Positions 21,980 through 34,600 are shown, counted from the first letter of the stretch. The stretch is 64,000 nt of DNA from Kappaphycus alvarezii (GCA_002205965.3 NADL03000069.1:310001-374000), one strand, 5' to 3'. Numbers and translations: made by a program. Notes: generated from the sequence alone by a model not told the origin.

Positions 21980-23290
21980 ATGAATCACCTCCGAAACTTT
22001 GTAGCGGCTTTGCTATCCACTCTTTTGTTTGCACTACGTTGGCCACAAACTTCAGCATCAACTCGTTCCAGTGGACCGATCCGACTCTGAGTTTGTTGGT
22101 GGGGTTTACGCAATGTCAAACAATGTCACAGCAAACACACTGATCGTCTACGCCCGCCGCAGCGACGGCACTCTATCTCTTCTAGATGGAGCTCTTAGTA
22201 CCGGAGGTCGAGGTGCCGTCTTGAATCCACTTCCAGGAGGAGCAGATCCCCTCATTTCTGCATTTTCCCTGACTATTATTGATCGTCGTTTCGTTCTTGC
22301 TGTAAAGCGGGGAGCAACTCGGTCTCCGTGTTTAGAATCCTCTCAAATTTTATCTCAGGTTAATATCAGTGAGGAGAGTTCCTGGAGTCGGCCCTGTCTC
22401 GATAGCGAACTTCGGAAGGCTAGTCTACATAGCATCTGCAGATTTGATGGAATTTTTGACAGTTTTGATGAGCAGACTGGGTTGCTAGTTGGGTTCCGTT
22501 TGACGCCTGGTGGCATATTGAGGCCATTGAGGCGCAGTTTGCGAAGACTTACTTTCGACCTGCAAATCCGATTCTCCCCGACGGCAGATCTCTTCTTGTA
22601 TCAGACGGCTCAGCTGTGGGTGGCCGTTTTGATGAAGCAAGCCCACCTACAATTGACAGTTTTGACGAGCTTACCGTGTTTAGGGTGTCACCATTTGGGC
22701 GTTTGAGCTTTCGACGGTTGCAACAGCGATTTCGACACCGTTCGGCAACTCTGATGGGCGCAATCTCCCTACTGCAATTGGTTATGATGTACGAGAGTAG
22801 AGGGTCCACACAATTGTAATCGTCCGGAGGTTCGGTTCATCGGCCCCAACGGCACTCTTGAAGGGTTCATCGCGCCCGATGGTAGCTTCTCTGGGAATTT
22901 CCAGACAAGTTCTGTGTCAATTTGGGAGATTGACAAGGTCCGGTGGCCTGATTCCGGTGCAACTTGATGTTCTAGTCGGAACTTCGCTTACTGAAGGACA
23001 GATTGCAGCTTGCTGGCAGAGATCTCGGCTGATAATAAGAACTTCTGCTAGCAAATACAGGCTCAGGCACAGTTTCGCGTTTACGTTGAAAAGGGCGTGC
23101 CACGCTTTTGGCTGAGGTGCAGCTCCGTCCCCGCCCGATTGGGCTGTGGTCGACTGCAGATAGTAAGTTCGTATATCAGTTGTTCGGTGTTTCATTGGGG
23201 CATTCGAAGTGACCGATTCTGGATTGACACTACTGGAGGCTCCAATGGATGTACCTGAATTCAGTGCGCAAGGAATTGTTGCTTTCTGAA
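21980..23290 (+). pseudogene. Secreted lactonase-like (YncE/carboxymuconate-cyclase-type) beta-propeller, decayed
   Basis: The ATG at 21,980 opens MNHLRNFVAALLSTLLFALR, a plausible signal peptide. After a frame change, 22,065-22,320 reads VGGVYAMSNNVTANTLIVYA, ARRSDGTLSLLDGALSTGGR and DPLISAFSLTIIDRRFVLAV. These are the first blades of seven-bladed lactonase-type propellers (usual pattern G-x-VY-x-MSN, RDxDGTL, TGGxG, DPLxSQ, RFxxAVNAGSN). NSVSVFRILS follows in a second frame. Later pieces, FDELTVFRVSPFGRLSF (about 22,660), QTSSVSIWEIDKV (22,902-22,940) and GQIAACW (about 22,997), appear in order. Stops and shifts throughout indicate a pseudogene, unless there are unrecognised introns. Substrate unknown. 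A 141-codon antisense frame at 22,917-23,342 is a shadow. Confidence 0.6.
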
Positions 23291-23691
23291 AAGTACTCGA
23301 CGAAACATCGTGGAAAGGTAAGCCTTGAGCAATTGAAGACATTCAAGAGCATGTTTTACCATAATCGTGATTCGATCCACTGCAGTGAGGACCGCTGATG
23401 GAAAGGGGAATTTTTTGCCCTCAATTAACATTATAAATTGCCGGAACGGTAATATAGCAGTTGATGTCAGATAACGAGTAAAGATTTTGTAGTCATTCTC
23501 CTGAGAGTTTTAACCAATTGTAAACGTCTGAGCTTAGCCGTACGAAACCTGTCTCACTGTTTCAAGCGAACTAAAGCCCTCGAGTTTGCGATGTGGTGCA
23601 GCGGGAATGTCAAGCACCACAAAACATCAGCAGTTGGCTGCGTCGCTCCGAGGCTGCGAAGAAACTGTTTGCTAGTTCATTGATTTAGAAA
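23291..23691. other. No recognisable gene
   Basis: Nothing is recognised between the propeller remnant and the next LINE-1 end. Confidence 0.3.
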
Positions 23692-23850
23692 GGGGAAACG
23701 TTTGGGTGTTTTACTCTTGGAAGGTATATCCGATCTATCCCATGGTTTTCCAAACAACCACAATCGACTCAAAAAGGGTATACCGACACCGTAATGGGGA
23801 AGGAATTACCCTCCCTAAAATGCTATCTTCAGGCCAGCCATTTAGAAAGC
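23692..23850 (-). repeat. LINE-1 3' end, well conserved
   Basis: The plus strand starts GGGGAAACGTTTGGGTGTTT, then CCATGGTTTTCCAAACAACC and ACTCAAAAAGGGTATACC, and ends in the complement of the last codons (CAGGCCAGCCAT). It is one of the best preserved copies. Confidence 0.75.
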
Positions 23851-23960
23851 GACCGAACTTTTAACTGGTAAGCTTAAATTTTTCTAAGCAATTTGTCAGC
23901 TGTGCTGCAGAACTCTAATCCATTTCATTGAACAGGGCTGTTTCAAAGAATGGTGGGGGT

Positions 23961-24333
23961 TGTAACAATCAAATAGTTTATGGATTGTTCTACAAGGTCC
24001 TGGATCATTCTGGACATTTGCCAGCAACGAAATTAGCGTGGCAAATACGATTCTTAGAATTTTTTATTGCTTGTAGCATTTATGTTGCATTGCTGTAACG
24101 CGTCTAGACGTTTCTAATTAGTGTTCTAGAATAGTTTAGCGCACATTAGTAGTGTCTAGTTAGTTTCTTTGAGATGTGTGATTTTACATCCATTTACGGG
24201 GGTACAACCACTATATAAGAGGTCGCAGATGCGAGTAGCGGCATCAACAACATAAAACATTTTCAACATCGATCAAAGTCAACATTTGAGTTTATTTTAA
24301 CTCTCTTCCTTTGCCCAACTACTCTCTCGTTCA
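23961..24333 (+). repeat. Probable 5' LTR and primer-binding site of the Gypsy element
   Basis: The LTR starts TGTAACAATCAAATAG and has a TATA box (CTATATAAGAGG near 24,212). It ends TCTCTCGTTCA at 24,333. One base later TGGTAGCATCGCC begins, a TGG-initiated string in the position of a tRNA primer-binding site. With no second LTR to compare, the edges are inferred from these motifs. Confidence 0.5.
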
Positions 24334-24930
24334 ATGGTAGCATCGCCTAGTTGGCCAAAGGGAGTCGGTTGATACCACGACTGTGGGCTGGAGTGCCAGT
24401 CATTGGTAAGCATCACCTGTGGGCTGGTGCCAGGTGAATGCTAGTAGTCTAGTTCTGCAGGGAGAACTAGAAAGGCTGGAAGGAATCTTCAATATCTTCT
24501 CCTACTTTGATTGTGGTTGTTCTGCGCCGAGTCGCCTACGTATTCTCAAATAATCCTCTCGACTATTAGCTGTTAGCTAGGTCTACCGACTGGGACAAGG
24601 GTTCGAGTAACCCGATTTAGGCTTGATCAGGTAGGAGCATCCTCATCGGGTAGTGTGGAAAGAACTTAGGTTCTGTGATTGAGAAGTACCTTTTGGGGCT
24701 CGAGATCTTTTCTTATAGGGTAAGGACACCAAAGGGTCTTTATCAAAAGACTGGTGGGGATATCCCGAACGGATCTAGATCACCGTAGCTCTCGATTGTG
24801 GGTTACGAAGAGTACTTTATCACTCTCTTGCGGGAAGAGGACCGTTGCCGTGGGACGGCTCCCTACAAGTATTGAGTGGATAATAAGTCAAGAGAGAAGA
24901 AGTCAAAAGAAGAAAAAGAATCCGTTCAAG

Positions 24931-25680
24931 ATGTCGTTTTTAAAGCCGAATAAGCCAGAGCAGTTCAAGGGCACTAGAGATCGGCTAGTCGTGGAAACAT
25001 GGTTATATCAGCTCGAACACTATCTCACGCTTGTTCAGATGCAAAATATGGATCTTGCACTGAACGATGGAGCTAGGATTATGTACGCTACAACCTTGTT
25101 TACGGGCACAGCTGCAAGTTGGTTGTTCATGAAAGTTGCCTCCAATGCAGTTTCAGATTCTTTTGACGAGTTTAAGATTTGGTACGAGCTGAGTTTATAC
25201 CCGCCGACAGTGTTTGAGGTGCAAGAGACAAGCTAAGGACATTGCATCAGAAGTACTCCGTTGGCGTGTATCTCTCAGAGTTTAGGAATGTGGCTCTGAG
25301 CATCACTGGTATCTCAATGGATGAAATGCTAGATAAGTTCGTCTCTGGACTTAAGCCACAAAAGCAATGCTGCGAACGTCGATGAAGCTGCCCGAATAGC
25401 TCTGAATGTTGACAGTGCTTTACGTGGATCTGGGATGTTCTCAAGGTTTGGTGAACAGTTGAGTTATGTTCCAAACCAGGCTCCCGTACCAATGGAGATC
25501 GGTAACGTGGAGAAGGGGTACAACCGTGGTCAAATGCGAAACAGCAATCGTCGATTTGATCCAGAGATAGAAAGGTTGTACAAGGAGAACGCTGCTTTGT
25601 ATGTCATAAAGTAGGTTGCAGGCCATGGAAGCATAATGACCGTGAGAAAAAGATTGCATCGAATAATGCTCAAGTTATTG
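24931..25680 (+). pseudogene. gag: Gag of the Gypsy element, frameshifted
   Basis: The ATG at 24,931 opens MSFLKPNKPEQFKGTRDRLV, then WLYQLEHYL and GTAASWLFM, the typical start of a Ty3/Gypsy gag (retrotransposon gag domain). The frame changes near 25,235. It continues with YLSEFRNVALSI and LDKFVSGLKP, then ARIALNVDSALRG and PVPMEIGNVE. A zinc-binding segment CFVCHKVGCRPWKH follows at about 25,585-25,630. It has Cys-Cys-Cys-His spacing unlike the usual CCHC knuckle. An upstream ATG at 24,754 is in frame but lies in the leader. Confidence 0.7.
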
Positions 25681-28600
25681 ACAATGACTCGGAAAACTAA
25701 GAGGTCTGCCGAAAGGAAAAACGCTCCGGTTGGGCCGAGTATGAGTGACTTTGAATGTCTTGTTGCAGAGGTTAGGCAACTAAGACGAATTATTCAGAAT
25801 CCAGTGTTGAAAGAAGAGATTTGCACTGGGGATACCTCTGTAGTTGAGAAGAGTCAAGTAAGTCATGCGTTGAGAGTCATGAAGACTAGTTTGGAGTCCA
25901 ATACTATCGTTAATTGTCTTCAAGACAACAACCAGATCAGTGAGGAGGATATTCCAGTGGAGGAATTAATTGTACTTGATGGGACAGTGAAAGACGTGAA
26001 AGTGTCCGTCCTCAAGGACGATGGTTGTAATACAAACGTAGTATCAAGGGATTTCGCAGCTCGGAACAGAGAAAGGTTTCGATTTAAGAATTTCAATGTC
26101 ACTGTCAATCATTCGAGCAAGAAGTCAAAGGAAAGCGTCTGAATCATCCTAGAAGCAACATTGAAGATTGGTTCCCATCTGTATACATCCAATTGGGTTG
26201 TTGCGAATTGTAGATGTGATGTGCTCCTTGAAATGCCATGGCATGGTTACAATCCTGATACGATTATCAAGACCGGATTGTTAAGGTTGGCAAAAATGCG
26301 ATTCCAATTACTGAAGATAATTCGACTGAAGAAGTTAGAGTCACAAGCATTGGAGTTAAGAGATTCCAGAACATGATTAGAAGAAAGAATCATGGGAGAG
26401 ATTTCAATGTGTATCAACTTGTTGATGTGAATGAGTTGAAGTTGACTAAGCCATCTGCAATCAAAGGCCAAAACAATGCCAAATTGGAAAAGCTGCTGTT
26501 TCGATTTACGGATGTCTTCAAGGGGAACTACCTGCTGGACTACCACCAAAGAGAAAGATGGATCATGAGATTGAGGTTGGGAAAGGTTCAAAGTCACCTC
26601 ATCGTCCGTTGTTTCAGTTATCCCCCGCGTAGTTGAAAGCTGCAAAGGAATATGTTGAAGACTTGTTAAAAAGAAGAAGATCAGGCCAAGTAAATCACCG
26701 TATGGATCACCGTTATTTTTCGTCCAAGAGAAAGACAAATAGAGAGGAGTGGTAGATTATAGAGCACTTAATCGAATCAAGAAAAGGAACAATGCTCCCT
26801 TGCCTAGATCAGATGAGATGTTTGATAGGCTAGGCGATGCAAGAGTTTTCTCAAAGTTGGACTTGAAAACTGGTTTCCACCAAATACGGGTGAAGCCAGA
26901 GGATTTTGAAAAGACCGCATTCAATACAAAGTACGGAAAGTTTGAGTATCTTGTAATGCCGATGAGTTTATGCAACGCTCCTGCTACTTTTCAGTCGCTA
27001 ATGAAACGTATCTTCTACGATTGCATTGATGTCTTCATGGTCGTGTATATTGATGATCTTCTGACATTCAGCAAGGATGAAGAAAGCCATCTAAAGCACC
27101 TTGAAATAGTGCTTAGTCGCCTGCAAGAACGTGAGCTTTATGTTTCTTCAAAGTAATGTGACTTTCTGAAGACATGGATTGAGTTACGGGCTTCATAGTC
27201 GGAAAAGATGGTCTTCGTGTCAACCCAGAGAAAGTTGAGGTTTTGACGACATGGCTGAAGCCTAAAACGGTGACTGGGATAAGAATTTTTAATGGCTTTC
27301 TTCAATTCTTTCGCAGGTTTATTCAAAAGTTCTCGGAAATTGCGGCTCCTTTGACAGATCTGACGAAGAAAGATATTGGTCTTGGTAAACGGAATGACAA
27401 GTGTGATGTTGCATTCCAAGATCTGAAAGAAGCCATCACCCAAGCTTCTATTCTTGTTGGTCGGATCGGAACAAGAGTTTCGGAGGACACGTAGATGCCT
27501 CACAATTTGCGGTTGGAGGTACTTTAACACAACTAGATGGAAACGGAAAGGATCTTGTAATTGCATTCTATTCCAAAAAAGGTTGTCCCCCACTGAAAGA
27601 GATTATTCCGCAAATGATAGGGAGCTTCTCAGTTTGATATCTTTTCTTCAAAGGTTCAGATCTTATTTGGAAGGTTCATTATTTGAGATCATTACTGACA
27701 ATCAGGTCTTCATGGAAATTGGGTACGCAGGAATCAAATGGCTTTTACATTGTGGAATGGGAATTTCCCCACACACTAAAGCCGGTCCTCGACTAGTGGC
27801 TCCTTTGAAAGAAAGAATGAAGATCTTGAGGACTTTCCATGATGAGTTAGGGCATTGGGATCTCGAAACAACCAAAAACTTTGTAGCTGAGATATTCGGG
27901 TGGCCCAGTATGCATACGGACGTCTATAATTTCGTGAAAAGCTGCGACAATTGTCAACATTCACGCCGATACGAAGGTATAAGACAACTCTAGGCTTTCC
28001 AGTTTCCGGTCTCTTTGAAACCTTTTCAATTGACTTTGCCGGCCCATTCAAGGAAACCTCTTCCGGAAACAAATATCTCCTTATAGCGGTGAAACATCTC
28101 ACTGGATGGCCAATAGCAGTTGCAGTTGAGGAGGCAAATGCTGAGGTTGTCCTGAGATTCATCGAAAAAGAAATAATTGAACCGTTTGGCCTTCAGAAAA
28201 GGATCATCTCGGATAACGCCCTTTGTTCACTGCAACTTCATTGCTTCGTTTTTTGGAAGAGAAAGGGATTCAGCTGAAGACCGTTCTCGCATACGCTCCT
28301 ATGTCCAACGGGAAAGCGGGGGGTGGTTGGAACCATCAAACGAGCAATATCGAAAACTATGTCGGAGAATGAAATCCAGTGGGAAGATGCCTTACCAAAA
28401 GTGTTATACGGCTATCGTCGAAGAAGAGAAGAAATGGGCGCTCACCATTCGAGTTGATGTACGGAAAGGCTCCTAGAATGTTACGGAGAGACATGGAAAC
28501 AAATATTATGATGAAGAGAGTAGGGAAGTTGAACTACTGGCCACCGAAGGCTGGAGATCACATCGCGCGCTAACACAGACAAGAAATAAGGATGCAGAAC

Positions 28601-28815
28601 CTGCAGTCAGAACCTTTTCAGTTGGCTCTAAGTACTTGTAGTACATGGAAAAGCAGTGCAGCAGGCTGTGAAGTGGCCGGCCTTCCAAACAAAGTACTCG
28701 AACCCTTGCATCGTCAAGGAGGAAAGACACCGGCACTATAAGCTCTGTTCGAGCTCAAAGAAGAGATCAAGGAGGGCCATCCATGCACGTCGTCCGGTAC
28801 CTTACCATAAGAGGA
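25681..28815 (+). pseudogene. pol: Pol of the Gypsy element: protease, RT, RNase H, integrase
   Basis: The protease-like segment VSVLKDDGCNTNVVS (about 26,000) has Asp-Asp-Gly-Cys where retropepsins usually have Asp-Thr/Ser-Gly. LLEMPWHGYNPD follows in a later frame. The RT at 26,749-27,156 has YRALNRI, FSKLDLKTGFHQIRVK, MPMSLCNAPATFQ and the catalytic VVYIDDLL. RNase H follows at about 27,240-27,710, with an FRRFIQKFSEIAAPL connection and ITDNQVFM. The integrase starts with an HHCC finger (ELGHWDLETTKNF ... CDNC, 27,845-27,950), then IDFAGPF and ISDNA core motifs. A GPY/F-like C-terminal domain (HYKL ... RRAIHARRPVPYHK) ends near 28,815. Frame changes near 26,140, 26,640, 27,160, 27,490, 27,990 and 28,250 make it non-functional as read. 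Confidence 0.85.
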
Positions 28816-29789
28816 CTGAAGAATTCCTTCTCACACAGGACTATGCGCAACCGCGGTGCATACTCATCTTTAACTATAGAGTGATTACTATGGGAGGAAA
28901 AAGGGCCTGGGAATGTATCATATCGATTACGCGGGACTACTACGAACTCCATGTAATCATCCATTTCTATATTAATATATGCCTATATTTTCGTACGTTG
29001 AACGGACCATTGCTACATGAAGAAGATTTCCGACTATTAATAAGAGTTCTTTTTTCATCCAAAACGGAAGGTTCACGGAAGCAGGTCCAGAGTTTGTGGA
29101 GGTAATATATCATGACTCTGTAGGAAGATATGGATTGTAGCTGCCGGAGACTTGTCGAAAACGTATCTGAATATTATCCGTCCAATTTACGTATTTCTCA
29201 AGAACAACCAAGATGTGCGACTGAGAGGTTACGCCTTACCCCCGGATATGGAATACAGACTGGTCCCGTATCCTCTATGGGAACCTTCTGTTTCCCCGCC
29301 ACAAATTGGGAACATTGAGGGTGGCGAAGATCCTCCCGAAGCAGTGATGATGACCGAGGACCTTCGGGAGACAAAAAACCGCCCATAAGAGGTTCCGGTC
29401 GTCCCCCGAGAGGACCTCGTGCAGGTCCCAGTACGTCAGGAGCTGGTCGCGGCCATTCATCGGGACTGTCCAACACAACTTCATCTCTAGCTCTCCTTCA
29501 CAACCATGCAAAGCATACAGTTGGTAGAAGAAGATTATCTTTTTGGTTGCGCAATATCTAGAGGACGCAAACGATGTGCAGGTCATTTCTTATTTCATAA
29601 TAAGCATCTGTATATGTTTTCGGGCGCTACATGGACCGCACTTATCTTACGAAGATTCATTCTTGATGATGCGTGCCTTCTTTTCTTATCGGCGTCCATT
29701 TCTCCGGCATCTTCCTGAAGAGTTTGCATATCATTATATATTTTTCACTCTTTGAAGATTCGGAAGAGTCACGGAAGAAGAATGTATTC
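28816..29789 (+). other. Region downstream of integrase with two related reading segments
   Basis: The integrase frame runs on to 29,105 with HFYINICLYFRTLNGPLLHE and EDFRLLIRVLFSS. A second segment at 29,543-29,755 reads YFIISICICFRALHGPHLSY and EDSFLMMRAFFSY. The two share about half their residues, so one ~45-codon unit seems duplicated. Between them are a frame with LRGYALPPDMEYRLVPYPLW (29,152-29,388) and a Gly/Pro/Arg-rich stretch in a shifted frame (RGSGRPPRGPRAGPS, about 29,390). They may be remnants of an extra ORF of the Gypsy element or of another element. I recognise no family. Confidence 0.4.
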
Positions 29790-31325
29790 AACCCAACCTC
29801 CACGTTATCAAACCAATGTAAGAGGCTATGATACAAAGTGAGGTACCAGTAATGCAATTTTACTTTTTGGAGCATTACATTGGTAATCAGTTGCATCCTT
29901 ACGCGTTGAAAAGACCTTGCATTTTATCAATAAGACAGCGAAACTAACAGAAACAGAAGAAGAACAATGAAGACGAACTGGGACGATCGTCTTGAGGGAG
30001 AGGGCGTGATGTGCGCAAATTCGCACACGAAAACAAATTAGAAGAGGACTGAAATTGTATACAGTATCGGAATTTGGAAGATATTTTACAGTTTCTGAAT
30101 TTGCAAGATAATTTAATTTGGATGAGTGTCGCAAAATCATGGGTTGATTTTTATTTTAAGACCAGTGTCATTAATAGGTGCCATTACTGTACATGTCCAA
30201 GGTCTCTTACTTTTCGAAGACGTCGCAGTATTTAAAGTTCGAATCGACGTCGTTGCGGCAACCCCCGCCATCAACTACCCCATCAGCTCACCCCTTCTTT
30301 TGGCCCTTAACATGACCAACCTCCGCCCTTTCCTCACCATCACCAAGTCATCCCGAGGACGTCGTCCACTCAACGCTTTGGACATGATGGAAAATGGTCC
30401 AACTGACTACGATGATTACTGTAGAAGGTTGGACCGGGAACGCGTTCGGGAGTGGGTCTGCCGTAACTGCTTCGAGCAGCAGAAGATGAAGAGGAGGAAG
30501 AGGAGAAAGAATAGGAGGACTGCGTGGGATCCGTGGGAGCCACTAGTGTATAACGGTGGGGGGGCATGGAGAATGAAGGGAGACTGAGGGAGTAATTTTG
30601 ATCTCTAACTCTTCTGGCGAAGATGAAGAGAGGAGTGAAGAGGAGGATGAGGGGGATGAGTGGATTGAAATATGGAAAGTGCTGGATTAGTGGGGAAGGA
30701 GGCAGAAAATATGGACCAGGAGGTCCCGAATCTGGAACCGGATGGGAGCGTCCTCAGTGATCTTGATATTTCGCAGGAGGCAATGGAGAATTCGAGTTGT
30801 TCGCGGATATTTTTGTGGACTGCCTGGGTGGGATGGATATTTTGGGGGAACTGTTCGCTCTGATATAGAGGAGTAAGATATTAAGGAAAGAATCTACATA
30901 TTTATCCAGATATTATCTGCTGTTAGTCTTTCTCGTTCACACGATTCCATTTGGTGCATTTTATGGTTCTTAGTTTGTTTCAGTGACACTTTTGGGTTAG
31001 CCAAAAAGTCTATATAAGCTGAGTAAACTGCTTACTCTCTTGTGGAGGTCAAGCAAGTTAGCAGACAACCTCAAGCCAAGTCCCGAGTAGCAGGAAGTTG
31101 GGAGTCAACTTCAGACACAAGAAGCATTTATTTTACATTAGTTAGTGAGCATAGGTGGTAGACTCTGCCCTTCCATACTTGCTTGTAGCCCTCTCATCTT
31201 TCTTCAATATAAAATCCTTTTTATTCGTTCAACTATACCACAGTAGCACGTTTGTCGCTCCCAACACCTCCTTTTTGCGTTGGTTGGTTCTAAGTATCTC
31301 TTCTCCCGACGATTTACCCCTATCA
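29790..31325 (+). mobile_element. LTR copy B of the U3-gene LTR family
   Basis: The copy holds TATTTAAA (30,229-30,236), the U3 coding region, a second TATA box in GTCTATATAAGCTGAG (31,011-31,018) and the conserved R/U5 block. It ends GATTTACCCCTATCA at 31,325, the same end as the copies at 49,773 and 41,923. The left edge is uncertain; similarity to the complete copy is visible from about 29,928. No matching 5-bp duplication was found. Probably a solo LTR. Confidence 0.65.
30312..30890 (+). pseudogene. U3 gene of LTR copy B
   Basis: This is a reading frame inside an LTR. It starts MTNLRPFLTITKSSRGRRPL and includes NGPTDYDDYCRRLDRERVRE, then a Lys/Arg-rich stretch. An interruption lies near 30,585, then MESAGLVGKEAENMDQEV, LEPDGSVLSDLDISQEAME and, in another frame, FADIFVDCLGGMDILGELF before a stop near 30,865. 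All these blocks recur in order in the copy at 48.7 kb. The product would be acidic overall with a basic middle. I know no family for it. The TATTTAAA box lies 76 bp upstream of the ATG. It is decayed by at least two frame changes. Confidence 0.6.
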
Positions 31326-31458
31326 GAGACTCAGAGACATTTTTCGCGAAGTGCTCTTTCACAATGAAGCTACTAGTAAATGATAAGAAAAGAAAACGTG
31401 AGCGAGACTGATGACGAAATTATGACTTTTGCGAGTGTATTTACAATCAATAGACTAA

Positions 31459-31640
31459 CAAAGGGGACAGTTTGGGTGTTTCACTCTTAAATATATATCT
31501 GATCTATCCCATGGTTTTCCAGACAACCACGATCGATTCAAAAAGGGTATACCGACACAGTAATTGGGAAGGAACTACGCTCCCTAAAATGTTACCCTCA
31601 GGCCAGCCATCAAGAAGGTCGCATTGGCCATGACGGCTGC
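31459..31640 (-). repeat. LINE-1 3' end
   Basis: The plus strand reads GGGGACAGTTTGGGTGTTTC, CCATGGTTTTCCAGACAACC, then CAGGCCAGCCATCAAGAAGG. Upstream in the minus sense it continues GCAGCAGCAGCCGTCATGGC, which matches codons AAAAVMAN of the LINE-1 C-terminus at 15.75 kb. This ties the repeat to the protein. Confidence 0.75.
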
Positions 31641-34600
31641 TGCTGCGTCCCTGATGTTTGCGAAGAGAGGAAACACAAAACAAATACAACAGGGATTGAG
31701 ATATGTGTCCAGATGACCCACTATTTGAATCTATCTCTCATAAAGATCACGAGACGTTATAAAGTCTGTTTACTGTTTGTAAGGATGAGCTTTCCAAACC
31801 TTTGCAATTGATCTTACATTGCTTTAGAAAAGACCAACGCATGGCGCGTTCCACATTTATGAACGCAAGGGCGCTTTTAATATTTTACTTGCACTTGTTA
31901 AGAGGATAAAACAAGAGAGAGAGGGAATTAAAAGAGAAGGTGAGAAGTACGGTATTCCGAACGGCACAGCTTCAAATTGGATTCTAAATTCACTATTTGC
32001 GTGAAAAGTGCTCAATGCACTCATTCCAGACCTTATTTTTTGTCCATGAGCATAACGGTGAGCATTATTTCATGGCATTATTATCTTCTTCCCCAAGTGT
32101 GTCTTCTTCCTTGATGGTAATAATAATCAAAGATGGAGGACAGGTGAGAATGAAAGACAAGAGGGGACACATGATGGATAGGGAAAGGCTCACATTTTTT
32201 CAGTGATGGTGTTCTTTGATTATTTTAGTCGATTCATTATAGTTGAGACTTCTCACATGAGAGAAGAATGTCTTCAAAACATGTATACAGAGTCTTCTAT
32301 TTACACAGAAAGATATCTATACTTCAAATTGGGAGCACGGAATGGTGGATATGGGTTTTGCGGAAGACAGTGACATATTAGTTCCATACAAACGGGATAA
32401 AAGTACGTAATATTATGGTGAACAAAAGGAGAATCGGCTGTACTAATAATAGGTACATATTCTTCCTTTGCCAATGGATTCTCGAGAAATTACCTTATTT
32501 ATGGGATAAAAGAATACTTTGTTGTTTTTTAAATGGCGGTTTGAAAGGCGTCATTTGGCCTTGATAAAAATTGAGCAGCACAAAAAGAATTTAAAAAGGA
32601 ACAAAAACGCATTCTAAAACCACAATTTGCATCTAAGAAAACCTTTACATGCCCTAGATCGCGTGGGGCTCGGTCAGGAGGGTCTCTTAACGACATAAGC
32701 CATACCACAAAACCCTAAAAATGCTCCAAAATCACTGTCAGAACTACCAATCCAACCTGTTCTGGGTATTCCTAGCAGATACCAGTGATATAATATCTAG
32801 CTTTCTTTTTAGGTATGTAGCCATCTATTTGACCAGGTCAGGAGCTATATCAACCTCTTCCCGGAAAAAAGAGCAGCTGGAGGTGGTGCAATTTTGGGAA
32901 CAAATAACCTCTTCTGCGCTATCATCGCGAGGAAGGACACAAAAAACTGACAGGAGTGAACGCTCACCTCGACACTGACCGTAGAGGAGTTCCGACCCAG
33001 CATATTTCATTTCCATTTTTGTAATATCATGCTTTTATCTTGCTTCTGTTTTTTCTTTTTTCCAGCCGCCATATTCGATTTGCGTTTTTGCGTTTTGCTA
33101 AAACGCAAAAAGCTTTTTGTTTCTCAATGCAAGAATATTTCTGTTTTCGGGACTCTTTCTGGCGCTGAATTGACTTCCGTGCGTCATAATCAGTTGGCTC
33201 CTGGTTTTTTCGTATCGATCTTTCAGTCAAAAACTTCCTTGTCCAATTCATGTTTTGGTCCGCTATCCTTGCATCCGTTGCATACCCGTGAATCACCTCT
33301 TCGTCATCTTAATATACCTTATGTACCCTTATAGCCAGAACGGAATCCATGTTGGATATGTAAACTATACTACTGGCTGTGCTCCGGGCCATTTACTAGC
33401 TCCTCCATAACATGCCAAGCTAAAGTTAATCTTTGAATTTTCGCTCATCTGTAGAGTGAATGGATTTTTGCAGCAGTGGAGATATCTGCTGAGGTAGTTT
33501 CAAAAACTTTTGCTTTGGCTTGCAGAGCCTCAAGTGGTAAATAGAAAAATTATCCAAGCCCGCCCGATGTGCTCAGGACGGAAAAGCTCACCATTTTGGA
33601 GGGATGGGAATTTGGCGACAGAACTGCGCTGGATACAACGTTGGAGGAGGAATATTTACCAGGAGTGGTACGTTATTATTGTATTGGTTGGTGATGAGTA
33701 CTATAGGCTTGAATTGATGATGAAATTCCATCCATACTGAAAAAGATGGGGTTGAGAATGGCTGGGCTTGAGATGGAATAATACTAACAGGGGTCGCTAT
33801 TTGTGATTCTTTTTCCTTTTCATGTTCAAGCTGACTTTACAAGTGGTTTCGGCAATTTTCGTAGCAATAAAAAAATCTTTCAATTCTCTCTGGCACAGTT
33901 AAGACTTTGCAAACATTTTAATTTAGCAAAAGTTCCATAAATTTTGCTTTTTTTCATTAAACACGTGAACAGGTCAAGTACTTTCTTACTATATTTTGAA
34001 ACCATGTTTTTCTTTATTAAAAGGGTGTCATTAAGTGTAAAGCTGGACTATCATATAAAATAAATCATATGACCGCAGCTGCATTCTATACTCAACCAGT
34101 TTCACAAAAAATCTGGGATTTAGTACTGAGCTTTAATAAGTTCTACACTGCCACAGAAAACTGTGCGCTTGTTGAGCTAGGACCATATTGAGTCCTTTTT
34201 GCGTAAAATCCAGGTACTTACACGCCATCTTTCTTGGTAGATGAATTCATCCTTAATCATCAAAGATTTCTCCGTTCGTCTTGCACAGTGCAGTAATCAT
34301 TTCATTACGATCATCTGGACATAAGAAATGAAGATCTTAAAAGTTCAATAGAAAACTAAAACCCAAACGTTTACGGTGAGTTTATACATCAACAAATTAA
34401 AGCACACAAAAAAAGCTGGCCCTCGTACCCCTGAACATTACTAGAGGCTTGGAATAAAAATGCATTTCATGATATTTCTTAATGAATGAAAAAATATATA
34501 TTATCAGGCATTTAAACTGACCATAGACCCAAACCGGAATTATTTCCTCATAAAGTACTTTTAGTCATATTTGTGACTACTAAATCATTAATTAACGCAG

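Larger units (their letters stand above)
23961..28815 (+). mobile_element. Ty3/Gypsy-type retrotransposon, 3' LTR not found
   Basis: The order of parts is 5' LTR, primer-binding-like site, gag, protease, RT, RNase H and integrase with C-terminal domain. This gene order, with integrase after RNase H, is that of Ty3/Gypsy. Frames are interrupted many times. No matching 3' LTR was seen downstream to 31.3 kb, so the 3' end is lost or lies beyond later insertions. Confidence 0.8.

Noticed and set aside
22917..23342. 141-codon minus-strand frame
   Set aside because: Antisense to the lactonase-like remnant, Ser/Thr-rich, no motif.
24335..24480. tRNA-like or structured RNA with repeated CTGTGGGCTGG
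   Set aside because: The repeated string is in the Gypsy leader; no cloverleaf could be drawn.
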